A DNA stretch of 64,000 nt from Aldehydirespirator sp965220485 (lineage in GTDB: Bacteria > Actinomycetota > Acidimicrobiia > Acidimicrobiales > Aldehydirespiratoraceae). Shown piece by piece: positions 8,030-16,318 of this stretch. Where the stretch lies: positions 3,658,001 through 3,722,000 of the forward strand of contig OZ244832.1 in the NCBI GenBank assembly GCA_965220485.1, read 5' to 3'. A program made the position numbers and the translations under genes. Every line of letters begins with the position of its first letter. Position 1 is the stretch's first letter. The notes beneath the pieces are model-generated. The model made no database searches. It was given only the letters and a program-made list of their open reading frames with translations, and had not been told where the DNA came from.

Positions 8030-9061
8030 ATGATTCCGGTGCTGGCGGAGCTGTCGTACTGGCAGGTCACCTCGATCAGGGTGGTGGCGGGCCTGGTGGC
8101 GGTGCTGCTGGTGGCCGGAACGCTCGTCTACGTCCACCTGTTCAAGATGGTGAGCTTCATGCAGAGCCGCCTGGGACCCATGGAGGCCGGCCCCTACGGC
8201 TCGCTGCAGCTGCTGGCCGAGATCGGCAAGTTCCTCCAGAAGGAGGACATCGTTCCCCGGCGGGCCGACCGCTTCGTGTTCAAGGCGGCCCCGTTCGTGG
8301 TCCTCACCTCCACGTTCCTGCTGCTGGTGGTGCTGCCCGGAGGCCCCGACGCGTGGTTCATCTCCAACGACCTGGGGATCTATCTGGCGATGGCGGTCAG
8401 CTCGGTGTCGGTGATCGGCATCCTCATGGCCGGCTGGGGCTCGGCGTCGAAGTACTCCCTCCTCGGCGGGCTGCGGGCCACCGGCCAGCTCATCGCCTAC
8501 GAGCTGCCGCTGCTGCTGGCCGTGGTCGGGGTGGTGATCCAGGCCGAGACCATGAACCTCCAGGGAATCGTGCTGGCCCAGGCCAATGGCGAGATCTTCG
8601 GCTGGGGGGCGATCGGCAATCCCTACATCATCACCCAGTTCGCCGGCTTCGCCATCTTCATGATCGCCATGCAGGCCGAGCTCACCCAGACCCCCTTCGA
8701 CATGCCGGTGGCCGAGTCGGAGCTGGTCACCGGCTACATGACCGAGTACTCTGGTTTGCGGTTCCTGCTGTTCTTCATCGGCGAGTTCGTCACCGCGGGC
8801 GTGTTCTCGGCCATCGCCGCGGTGCTGTTCCTCGGTGGCTGGTACGTGCCCGGCCTCGACCCCGCCGACAACCTCTTCAACGTTCTGGGCCCGCTGGTGC
8901 TGTTTGGCAAGGTGGTGGTCCTGACGTTCCTGGTCTTCTGGATCCGGTTCACGTTCCCCCGCTTCCGCGAGGATCAGCTGCAGCGCCTGGCCTGGAAGTT
9001 CCTGGTGCCGCTGTCATTGGCCAACATCGTGGTGACGGGCGTGCTCAAGGTAGTGCTGTGA
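8030..9061 (+). CDS. nuoH: NADH-quinone oxidoreductase subunit H
   Basis: A 343-aa membrane subunit with about eight helices that links the quinone chamber to the antiporter-like subunits. Recognisable stretches are SRLGPMEAGPYG near residue 45, the acidic quinone-site loop TQTPFDMPVAESELVTGYMTEYSG near residue 220, and FWIRFTFPRFREDQL near the end. Start ATG 8030 with GGGAGA upstream. The 91-nt spacer before it contains a second copy of GACAGATGATTCCG, so the start region seems to have been duplicated. Confidence 0.96.
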   Translation: MIPVLAELSYWQVTSIRVVAGLVAVLLVAGTLVYVHLFKMVSFMQSRLGPMEAGPYGSLQLLAEIGKFLQKEDIVPRRADRFVFKAAPFVVLTSTFLLLVVLPGGPDAWFISNDLGIYLAMAVSSVSVIGILMAGWGSASKYSLLGGLRATGQLIAYELPLLLAVVGVVIQAETMNLQGIVLAQANGEIFGWGAIGNPYIITQFAGFAIFMIAMQAELTQTPFDMPVAESELVTGYMTEYSGLRFLLFFIGEFVTAGVFSAIAAVLFLGGWYVPGLDPADNLFNVLGPLVLFGKVVVLTFLVFWIRFTFPRFREDQLQRLAWKFLVPLSLANIVVTGVLKVVL

Positions 9062-9104
9062 TGGGCGTGACGGCCGCGGACGCGGCTGGGAAGGCGGTGG
9101 TGTG

Positions 9105-9647
9105 ATGGGTCTGGTGCCGGGCCTCGTCAAGGGGTTGGTCGTTACAGGCTCCACCGTGGTGCGCACTGTCTTCCCCAAGCGGGGGGTGCGCACGCTGGTG
9201 CCCGCGCCGTCGAAGGGCGCGGCCACGGTGCAGTACCCGCACGTGAAGGAGGCGCCGCCGCCCCGGGCCCGCGGCGTGATCGCCCTGCACGAGGGCAACT
9301 GCACCGCCTGCATGCTGTGCGCCCGCGAGTGCCCGGACTGGTGCATCTACATCGAGGGCCACAAGGAGAAAGCCCCGCCCCGGCGCGCCGGCGGCAAGCC
9401 CCGGCAGGTCAATATTCTCGACCGCTTCGACATCGACTACGCGCTGTGCATGTTCTGCGGCATCTGCGTGGACGTGTGCCCGTTCGAGGCGCTGTTCTGG
9501 AGTCCCGAGTACGAGTTCTCCGAGCCCCGCATTGCCGATCTGCTCCACGACATGTCGCGGCTGTCGGAGTGGATGGAGACCGTGCCCGAGTTCGAGGACT
9601 ACGAGGCCGGGTCGGTGGCCAAGAAACTCGTGGTGCCGCCCACATGA
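9105..9647 (+). CDS. nuoI: NADH-quinone oxidoreductase subunit I (two 4Fe-4S clusters)
   Basis: A protein of about 180 aa with two ferredoxin-type motifs: CTACMLCARECPDWC (near residue 66) and CMFCGICVDVCPFEAL (near residue 115). They ligate clusters N6a and N6b that carry electrons to N2. ATG at 9105 is preceded directly by an in-frame GTG (9102), which could also start it. The C-terminal 60 residues are acidic. The stop overlaps nuoJ as ATGA. Confidence 0.96.
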   Translation: MGLVPGLVKGLVVTGSTVVRTVFPKRGVRTLVPAPSKGAATVQYPHVKEAPPPRARGVIALHEGNCTACMLCARECPDWCIYIEGHKEKAPPRRAGGKPRQVNILDRFDIDYALCMFCGICVDVCPFEALFWSPEYEFSEPRIADLLHDMSRLSEWMETVPEFEDYEAGSVAKKLVVPPT

Positions 9648-10183
9648 ACACAGCCGGCGTGCTTGCTGCAGGCGCCGCGGGCGGCGACCTGTTCGTGGCG
9701 CAGAACGTCTTCTTCGGTGCCATCGCGCTGGTGATGATCGTCTCCGCGATTCGCTGTGTGACCACCCGCAACGTCGTGCACGCCGCGCTGTGGCTGGTGC
9801 TGGTGCTGGCCGGGGCGGCGGGCCAGTTCATCCTGCTGGGCTCGGAGTTCGTGGCCGTCACCCAGGTGCTCGTCTACATCGGCGCCATCGTCGTGCTGTT
9901 CCTGTTCGGGATCATGCTCACGAAGGCCTCGATGGGCGACGACGAAGCGGTGTCGGGCGAGAAGCGGCTCATGGCCGGTCTTGTGGCCGTGCTGCTGGCG
10001 GTGGTGATGGGCATCGCGCTCCTCGACAGCTACTCGGACACCCGGCTCGTGATCGACGAGCCCCAGCGCTTCACAGCCGTGTCCGACGCCATCTTCGGCC
10101 AGTACATCGTGGCCTTCGAGGCGATCTCGGTACTGCTGCTGGCCGCCCTGATCGGCGCCATCGTCGTGGCCCGCAAAGAGTAG
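9644..10183 (+). CDS. nuoJ: NADH-quinone oxidoreductase subunit J
   Basis: A 179-aa membrane subunit with five likely helices. The ATG at 9644 overlaps the nuoI stop (ATGA). Conserved features are HAALWLVLVLAGAAGQFILL and QVLVYIGAIVVLFLFGIMLT, where the third helix carries the pi-bulge region of complex I. The frame is open further upstream, inside nuoI, but those codons are not NuoJ-like. After its stop comes a 107-nt spacer carrying a palindromic repeat. Confidence 0.95.
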   Translation: MNTAGVLAAGAAGGDLFVAQNVFFGAIALVMIVSAIRCVTTRNVVHAALWLVLVLAGAAGQFILLGSEFVAVTQVLVYIGAIVVLFLFGIMLTKASMGDDEAVSGEKRLMAGLVAVLLAVVMGIALLDSYSDTRLVIDEPQRFTAVSDAIFGQYIVAFEAISVLLLAALIGAIVVARKE

Positions 10184-10212
10184 AGGCCGGCCGTGATCCT
10201 CAATCACCAGCG

Positions 10213-10259
10213 TTCTGTTCGCGTTTCTCGGCTTCTAACACGGGTTTTCGCGCACAGAA
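10213..10259. repeat. ~45-bp palindromic intergenic repeat, copy 1
   Basis: TTCTGTTCGCG...CGCGCACAGAA, with complementary ends. Similar sequences occur at 14656-14702, 58674-58720 and 59766-59875. Here it separates nuoJ from nuoK. Just upstream, GTGATCCTCAATCACCAG resembles the real nuoK start ATGATCCTGAACCAG, suggesting insertion near a duplicated gene start. Confidence 0.65.
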
Positions 10260-10290
10260 TGGCGGGCACCGGGTGCGGAGGCGTCGCAAC

Positions 10291-10590
10291 ATGATCCTGA
10301 ACCAGTTCCTGCTGCTGGCCGCGGTGCTGTTCTGCATCGGCGTGTACGGCGTGCTGGCCCGGCGCAACGGGATCATGGTGCTGATGTCGGTGGAGATCAT
10401 CCTCAACTCGGTGAACATCAACCTGGTGGCGTTCGGAGCCTTCCGCGACAACGTGGCCGGCGAGGTGTTCGCCCTGTTCGTGATCGCGGTGGCCGCGGCC
10501 GAGGTGGGCATCGGCCTGGCCATCGTGCTGCTCATGTACCGCAACCGTCGCAGCATCGACCTCTCCGAGGCCGATCTGCTCAAGGGCTGA
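10291..10590 (+). CDS. nuoK: NADH-quinone oxidoreductase subunit K
   Basis: A 99-aa three-helix subunit. The two membrane glutamates needed for proton transfer are visible in MSVEIILNSVNIN and AAAEVGIGLAIV. Start ATG 10291, which gives the family-typical beginning MILNQFLLLAAVLF. It is 13 nt upstream of the nuoL GTG. The length is exactly as expected. Confidence 0.96.
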   Translation: MILNQFLLLAAVLFCIGVYGVLARRNGIMVLMSVEIILNSVNINLVAFGAFRDNVAGEVFALFVIAVAAAEVGIGLAIVLLMYRNRRSIDLSEADLLKG

Positions 10591-10603
10591 GGGACCGCTA
10601 GCC

Positions 10604-12772
10604 GTGAACACGCTCGCCGCCGCGCTCGCCGCCGAGGACACCGTCGCCCACGGACCCAGCGCCATCGACAGCGCCGGGTTCTTCCTCGACTTCGCGTGGC
10701 TCATCCCGCTGCTGCCCGCGCTGTCGTTCGCCGGCATCCTGCTGTTCGGCAAGCGCTTGCCGCGTAAGGGCTCCGAGCTCGGCGTCGCCGCGGTGGCCGG
10801 CTCGTTCATCCTGGCGCTCGGGGCGATGATCACCTGGATCGGCCATCGCGACGAGGCGCACGAGGGTGTGCAGGCCGTGCACCGCACGGTGGGATGGCTG
10901 CGCTCCGGCGGCATCACCTACGACGCGGGCATCCTGGTGGACGGCCTGTCGGTGATGATGCTCTTCGTCGTGACCGCGGTGTCGCTGCTGGTGCACATCT
11001 ACAGCACCGACTACGTGGCCGGCGACGCCCGCTACACCCACTTCTTCGCGTTCTTGAGCCTGTTCACCGCGGCGATGCTGTTCTTCGTCCTCAGCGACAA
11101 CCTGCTGCAGATGATCGTCGGCTGGGAGCTGGTCGGCGTGTGCTCGTTCGTGCTGATCGGCCACTGGTGGGAGGACAAGGCCAACTCCGATGCCGCCCTC
11201 AAGGCCTTCTTCACCAACCGGGTGGGCGACGTGGGCCTGCTGGTGGGCGTGTCGATCCTGTTCTTCGCCGCGGGCGGCACCTTCGACACCCTCACCCTCT
11301 CCGAGCGCATCAACACCGGCGAGGTGAGCCACACCGCGCTGGTGGTGGCGTCGCTGTGCCTGCTGGCCGCGGTGATGTCCAAGTCCGGCCAGTTCATCCT
11401 GCACACCTGGCTGCCCGACGCCATGGCCGGGCCCACGCCGGTGTCCGCGCTCATCCACGCGGCAACCATGGTCGTAGCCGGCATCTTCCTGGTGGCCCGC
11501 CTCTACCCGGTGTTCTGGGAGGGCATGTCGATCGGTGGATCGAGCATCAACATGCTGGCGCTGGTCGGCGCGGTCACCCTGCTGTTCGGCGGGCTTCTGG
11601 CCTTCACCCAGAACGACATCAAGAAGGTGCTGGCCTACTCCACCGTCAGCCAGCTCGGCTACATGGTGATGGCCCTGGGGGTGGGCGCATGGACCGCGGC
11701 CATGTTCCACCTGTTCACCCACGCCTTCTTCAAGGCCTGCCTGTTCCTGGGGTCGGGATCGGTGAGCCACGCCGTGCACAGCTTCGACATGAAGACCGAC
11801 ATGGGCGGCCTGCGCAAGGTCATGCCCCACACCTACCGCACGTTCCTAGTGGCGACGGTGGCGCTGATGGGCGTGCCCCCCCTCGCCGGGTTCTGGTCCA
11901 AGGACGAGATCCTGGCCGGCACCGGCGGCTGGGGGCTGTTCGGCGGCACCGGCGGCAACGGGTCCTACACCTTGATGCTGGTGATGGGGATGCTGGGCGC
12001 GGCGGTGACCGCGGCCTACATGACCAGGGTCGTGTACCTGATGTTCTTCGGCACCTACCGGGGCCACGGCCATCCCCACGAGTCGGGCCCGCGCATCCTG
12101 GCGCCTCTGTACGTGCTGGCGTTCTTCGCGGTGGTGGCCGGCCTGTTCAACATGCCCAAGGGCTTCCAGCTGTGGCCCGAGGCGTGGCAGGAGCGCTTCG
12201 GCCACTACGTCGAGCCGGTGGCCGCCTACTTCCCGTCCATCGCCCACGCCAAGCCGAGTTGGTCGCTGGCCATGGTGTCCACGGTGGTGGCGTTGACCGG
12301 GGCGGGCCTGGCCTTCCGCTACTACTTCAAGAACGTGCAGAGCCGCTCCGAGGCCGAGGGGTCGTCGCTCACCGAGATCGGTGACGGGCCGGTGTCGCGG
12401 GGCGGGCTTCCCCGGGCGGTGCACACCGCGCTGGTCAACAAGTACTACTTCGACCACCTCTACACCGGCGTGATCGTCAAAGCGGTGAAGGGTCCGCTGG
12501 CCAAGGCCACCTACTGGTCCAACCAGCGGGTCATCGACGGCGCCGTGAACCAGGCGGGCCGGCAGTCGGTGGCTGCGGGTCGCGCTGTCTATGACCACAT
12601 CGACCAGACCCTTATCGACAGAGTCATCGTGGACGGCTCGGGCCGGGCCTCCGACGGTGCCGGCGAGAGCCTGAGGACCATGCAGACCGGCAAGGTCCAG
12701 CAGTACGCCGCCATCCTGTTCGCAGCCGCCACCATCCTCGCCGGCGTGTTCATGATCATCCTGTCGCTGTGA
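10604..12772 (+). CDS. nuoL: NADH-quinone oxidoreductase subunit L
   Basis: A 722-aa antiporter-like subunit with a long C-terminal part, longer than the roughly 610 aa of the E. coli protein. Core motifs are present: WELVGVCSFVLIGHWW, the helix-7/8 region HTWLPDAMAGPTPVSALIHA, and FKACLFLGSGSVSHAVH. The last 100 residues (from about 600) include the lateral-helix region and end with an additional membrane segment (AAILFAAATILAGVFMIIL). GTG start at 10604. The 3' end of the gene has been duplicated just downstream (12927-13016). Confidence 0.96.
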   Translation: MNTLAAALAAEDTVAHGPSAIDSAGFFLDFAWLIPLLPALSFAGILLFGKRLPRKGSELGVAAVAGSFILALGAMITWIGHRDEAHEGVQAVHRTVGWLRSGGITYDAGILVDGLSVMMLFVVTAVSLLVHIYSTDYVAGDARYTHFFAFLSLFTAAMLFFVLSDNLLQMIVGWELVGVCSFVLIGHWWEDKANSDAALKAFFTNRVGDVGLLVGVSILFFAAGGTFDTLTLSERINTGEVSHTALVVASLCLLAAVMSKSGQFILHTWLPDAMAGPTPVSALIHAATMVVAGIFLVARLYPVFWEGMSIGGSSINMLALVGAVTLLFGGLLAFTQNDIKKVLAYSTVSQLGYMVMALGVGAWTAAMFHLFTHAFFKACLFLGSGSVSHAVHSFDMKTDMGGLRKVMPHTYRTFLVATVALMGVPPLAGFWSKDEILAGTGGWGLFGGTGGNGSYTLMLVMGMLGAAVTAAYMTRVVYLMFFGTYRGHGHPHESGPRILAPLYVLAFFAVVAGLFNMPKGFQLWPEAWQERFGHYVEPVAAYFPSIAHAKPSWSLAMVSTVVALTGAGLAFRYYFKNVQSRSEAEGSSLTEIGDGPVSRGGLPRAVHTALVNKYYFDHLYTGVIVKAVKGPLAKATYWSNQRVIDGAVNQAGRQSVAAGRAVYDHIDQTLIDRVIVDGSGRASDGAGESLRTMQTGKVQQYAAILFAAATILAGVFMIILSL

Positions 12773-12821
12773 CCCCTCAGTACGAAACCCCCCATTACCC
12801 AGGAGCCTCTAGGACCGAGCC

Positions 12822-13016
12822 ATGACCGACTTTCTCAACGATTGGGGGCTCACCCTCGTCACCTTCGTCCCGCTGGCCGGGGCCGCGGTGATGATGTTCG
12901 TTGGCGGCGTGTGCCTGCGAAACAGGCAGACCGGCGAGGTCCAGCAGTACGCCGCCATACCCTTCGCAGCCGCCACCGTGCTCGCCGGCGTGTTCATCGT
13001 CGCGCTGTTGCTGTGA
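12822..13016 (+). pseudogene. Chimeric NuoM-NuoL mini-ORF from a tandem duplication
   Basis: A 64-codon open frame. Its first 20 or so residues repeat the NuoM N-terminus (MTDFLNDWGLTLVTFVPL) and its last 30 repeat the NuoL C-terminus (QTGEVQQYAAIPFAAATVLA). The leader AGGAGCCTCTAGGACC before its ATG is the same as before the real nuoM ATG at 13084. The simplest history is tandem duplication of the nuoL-end/nuoM-start segment (offset 244-262 nt), leaving a fusion in the middle. It keeps an intact ribosome-binding site and would give a two-helix membrane peptide. Whether it is expressed is unknown. Confidence 0.85.
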
Positions 13017-13083
13017 CCTGAGTGACCCAGATCGTGCCGACCCTGTAACCCCCGCAGACTCCAGGAGCCTCTAGGACCACACC

Positions 13084-14631
13084 ATGACCGACTTTCTCAA
13101 TGATTGGGGCCTGACCCTCGTCACCTTCGTCCCGCTGATCGGGGCGCTGGTGCTCATGGCGATCCCGGCCGCCGAGGAGCAGCTCCTCAAGCAGGTGGCC
13201 CTGCTGGCGTCGCTGGCCGCGCTGGTGATCGGTGGCCTGCTGCTGATCGACTTCGACTACGGCAATGCCGGTGCCCTGCAGTTCGTGGTCGACGCGAGCT
13301 GGATCGAGGTGATCAATAGCCGCTACATCCTCGGCCTCGACGGGATCTCCCTGCCGCTGATGGCCCTCACGCTGGTGGTGATTCCGCTGTGCGTGGTGTA
13401 CTCGTGGGACCACATGCCCGAGCCGGGCAACCCCAAGGCGTTCTTCATCTTGATACTCATCCTCGAGACGGGCATGGTGGGCACGTTCGTGGCCCAGGAC
13501 CTGGTCCTGTTCTTCGTGTTCTTCGAGGTCGTGCTGCTGCCCATGTTCTTCATGATCGCGGTGTGGGGTGGCGAGAACCGGCGCTACGCGTCGATCAAGT
13601 TCTTCCTGTTCACGCTGTTCGGCTCGGCGTTGATGCTGCTGTCGTTCCTGGCGCTGTTCTTTCTGTCCACCGACCCGGCCACCGGCGAGTCGCTGCGCAC
13701 CTTCGACATGCGGACCCTGAGCGACGTGGCCGGCGCCGGGATCCTGGGCGCGACCCAGATCTGGATCTTCGCCGGCATGTTCGTCGGCTTCGGGGTGAAG
13801 GTGCCGATGTTCCCGTTCCACACGTGGCTTCCCGACGCCCACACCGAGGCGCCCACGGTGGGGTCGGTGATCCTGGCCGCGATCCTGTTGAAGCTCGGCA
13901 CCTACGGGTTCGTGCGCATCGCGGTGCCCATGCTGCCCGACGGCGCCGAGGCGTGGGCGCCGTGGATCGGCCTGCTGGCGGTGATCGGCATCATCTACGG
14001 CGCGCTGGGATGCCTGGCCCAGACCGACATGAAGCGCCTGATCGCGTTCTCGTCGGTCGCCCACATGGGCTTCGTGATGCTCGGCATCGCCACCCTGACC
14101 GACTTCGGGATCAACGCCGCCATCTTCGGCATGGTCGCCCACGGGATCATCACCGGCATGCTGTTCTTCCTGGCCGGCTCGGTCAAGGAGCGCTACCACA
14201 CGCTGGAGATCCGCCGCCTCGGCGGGCTGCTGGCCCAGGCGCCCCGCATGGGCTGGATCCTCGGGTTCGTTTCGATGGCATCGCTGGGGCTGCCCGGCCT
14301 GGCCGGCTTCTGGGGCGAGTTCCCGGCCATCCTGTCGGCCTACTCGCCCGCGGAGGGCCTGCCGGTCGAGACGTTCAGGACCTACATGGTGGTCGCCGCG
14401 GTGGGCACCGTGCTGGCCGCCGGCTACCTGCTGTGGCTGCTGCAGCGCACGGCCATGGGCGCGCCGAGAGAGGAGTTCGCCGACAGCGATGAGATCGTCG
14501 ACGTGACCCGCACCGAGTGGATCGCCTGGGCGCCGCTGCTGGTGGGGATCATCCTGTTCGGTCTGGCGCCCGGTCTGATCTTCGACGTCACCGACCCGGC
14601 CGTGGTCGGCCTGCTCGCGTCCGGAGGATGA
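13084..14631 (+). CDS. nuoM: NADH-quinone oxidoreductase subunit M
   Basis: A 515-aa antiporter-like subunit. Motifs include the helix-5 glutamate in FVFFEVVLLPMFFMI, PMFPFHTWLPDAHTEAPTVG, and SSVAHMGFVMLG with MVAHGIITGMLFFLAGSV. ATG 13084 is preceded by AGGAG 14 nt upstream and by the duplicated leader. It pumps protons in the membrane arm next to NuoL. Its length is normal. Confidence 0.96.
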   Translation: MTDFLNDWGLTLVTFVPLIGALVLMAIPAAEEQLLKQVALLASLAALVIGGLLLIDFDYGNAGALQFVVDASWIEVINSRYILGLDGISLPLMALTLVVIPLCVVYSWDHMPEPGNPKAFFILILILETGMVGTFVAQDLVLFFVFFEVVLLPMFFMIAVWGGENRRYASIKFFLFTLFGSALMLLSFLALFFLSTDPATGESLRTFDMRTLSDVAGAGILGATQIWIFAGMFVGFGVKVPMFPFHTWLPDAHTEAPTVGSVILAAILLKLGTYGFVRIAVPMLPDGAEAWAPWIGLLAVIGIIYGALGCLAQTDMKRLIAFSSVAHMGFVMLGIATLTDFGINAAIFGMVAHGIITGMLFFLAGSVKERYHTLEIRRLGGLLAQAPRMGWILGFVSMASLGLPGLAGFWGEFPAILSAYSPAEGLPVETFRTYMVVAAVGTVLAAGYLLWLLQRTAMGAPREEFADSDEIVDVTRTEWIAWAPLLVGIILFGLAPGLIFDVTDPAVVGLLASGG

Positions 14632-14655
14632 CCCGTGGCCCCCTCCCCCCTCCCG

Positions 14656-14702
14656 TTCTGTTCGCGCTTTCTGGTCTCTACGGCGGGTTTCCGCACACAG
14701 AA
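14656..14702. repeat. ~45-bp palindromic intergenic repeat, copy 2
   Basis: TTCTGTTCGCGCTTTC...CGCACACAGAA lies in the 92-nt spacer between nuoM and nuoN. It resembles the spacer repeat between nuoJ and nuoK and those near 58.7 and 59.8 kb. A hairpin here could lower or stabilise transcript between operon genes. Confidence 0.65.
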
Positions 14703-14723
14703 CCTGTGGAGGGCTGAGAGCTG

Positions 14724-16256
14724 ATGCTCGGCTCGGCTTCGGTGCTGGTAGCCGCCTTCGAGCGCCCGCCGATCGACTGGCATGCGGTCGCGCCCGAGCT
14801 GACCCTGCTCGGCTTCGGAGCGCTGCTGACTCTGGTCGACATCGTCTGGCTGGAGCGGGGCCGGGCGGTAGTGTCGGCGCTGGCGTCGTTCGGGCTGCTG
14901 GCGTCGATGGTGCCGGTGCTGACGCTGGCCACCGACGGCACCGACCGCTCCACGTTCTGGGGCGCGTACATGATCGACGACTACGCGCTGGTGATGAAGG
15001 CCGTGTTCCTGCTGGCCGGTTACGTGGTGGTGCTGCTGTCCACCAACTACATCGCGGAGGGCGACTACTGGGAGAACGAGTACTACCAGATGCTGCTGTC
15101 CGCGGTGCTGGGCATGGTGGTGATGGCCTCGGCCCGAGACCTGGTGACGATCTTCGTGGCCTTGGAGCTGCTGTCGATCCCCGCTTATCTGATGGCCACG
15201 TGGCGCAAGCGGGACCTGCGCAGCAACGAGGCCGGCCTCAAGTACTACCTGATGGGGGTGTTCGCCTCCGCGGTGCTGCTCTACGGCATGTCGCTGCTGT
15301 ACGGGGCGACCGGCTCCACCATGCTGACCGACATCGACGCGGCCACCTCGGGGGGCGGGGCGCCGCTGGCGGTGGTGACTTTGGGTGTGATCTTCGTGGT
15401 GGTCGGCTTCGGGTTCAAGGTGTCGGCGTTCCCGTTCCACACTTGGGCGCCCGACACCTATGAGGGCGCGCCCACGCCGGTGACCGCGTTCTTGTCGGTG
15501 GCGTCGAAGGCGGCCGGGTTCGTGGCCCTGCTGTCGCTGGTGTTCGTGGGCTTCTGGCATCGGGCCGACGTGTACCAGCCGCTGATGTGGGTGCTGGCTG
15601 CGGCGTCGATGTTCGGGGGGAACCTGATGGCGCTGCGCCAGACCAACGTCGTGCGGCTGCTGGCCTATTCGGGGGTGGCTCAGGCCGGCTACATGCTGGC
15701 CCCGCTGGCGGTGGCGGGGGAGTCGCTGGCTACCGCCGATGACGCCCTGTCGTCGGTGGTGACCTACTTGGCCATCTACGCGGCCATGAACCTGGGGGCG
15801 TTCGCGGTGATCATCGCGGTGGCCCGCCGCACGGCGTCGGCTGAGATCGGCACGTACAAGGGCCTGCTCCGCTATTCGCCGGGCCTGGCTGTCGCGATGA
15901 CGATCTTCCTGATGGCCCTGGCTGGGATCCCGCCGCTGGGCGGCTGGTTCGCCAAGTTCGAGATTGTGCTGGCCCTGCTTTCGCCGGGCACGCCCTGGGG
16001 CGTGGCTCTGGGGGTGATAGTGGCCGTCAACTCGGTGATCGCGCTCTATTACTACGCCCGGATCGCGTCGTACATGTGGGCGGAGGCTCCGCCAGAGGAC
16101 GAAGCCTTCGATACCACCACCCCCATCAAGACCCCCACATCGGTCTCAGCCGCCCTGCTCCTGACCGGCGTCGTGACACTGGCCTTCGGAATCCTCCCCC
16201 AGTGGGTGGGCCACTTCACCGACGTAACCCTCCTAGCCACCAATCTCGGCGGCTAA
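14724..16256 (+). CDS. nuoN: NADH-quinone oxidoreductase subunit N
   Basis: A 510-aa antiporter-like subunit and the last operon gene. Motifs include the helix-5 acidic residue in IFVALELLSIPAYLMA, VSAFPFHTWAPDTYEGAPTP, and YSGVAQAGYMLAPL. The first part (EVxPELTLLGFGALLTLVD type) is as in the family. ATG 14724 follows GGAGGGCTGAGAGCTG. The operon ends here; the next gene is unrelated and 62 nt away. Confidence 0.96.
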   Translation: MLGSASVLVAAFERPPIDWHAVAPELTLLGFGALLTLVDIVWLERGRAVVSALASFGLLASMVPVLTLATDGTDRSTFWGAYMIDDYALVMKAVFLLAGYVVVLLSTNYIAEGDYWENEYYQMLLSAVLGMVVMASARDLVTIFVALELLSIPAYLMATWRKRDLRSNEAGLKYYLMGVFASAVLLYGMSLLYGATGSTMLTDIDAATSGGGAPLAVVTLGVIFVVVGFGFKVSAFPFHTWAPDTYEGAPTPVTAFLSVASKAAGFVALLSLVFVGFWHRADVYQPLMWVLAAASMFGGNLMALRQTNVVRLLAYSGVAQAGYMLAPLAVAGESLATADDALSSVVTYLAIYAAMNLGAFAVIIAVARRTASAEIGTYKGLLRYSPGLAVAMTIFLMALAGIPPLGGWFAKFEIVLALLSPGTPWGVALGVIVAVNSVIALYYYARIASYMWAEAPPEDEAFDTTTPIKTPTSVSAALLLTGVVTLAFGILPQWVGHFTDVTLLATNLGG

Positions 16257-16318
16257 TGTGGACACGGTCGGTTCGCGCCGCCGCACAACATCTCAAGACG
16301 TAAGGAGTGTGTAGGACA

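Noticed and set aside
7996..14492. Several long overlapping frames within nuoH, nuoL and nuoM
   Set aside because: They are out-of-frame shadows; the nuo products explain the sequence fully.
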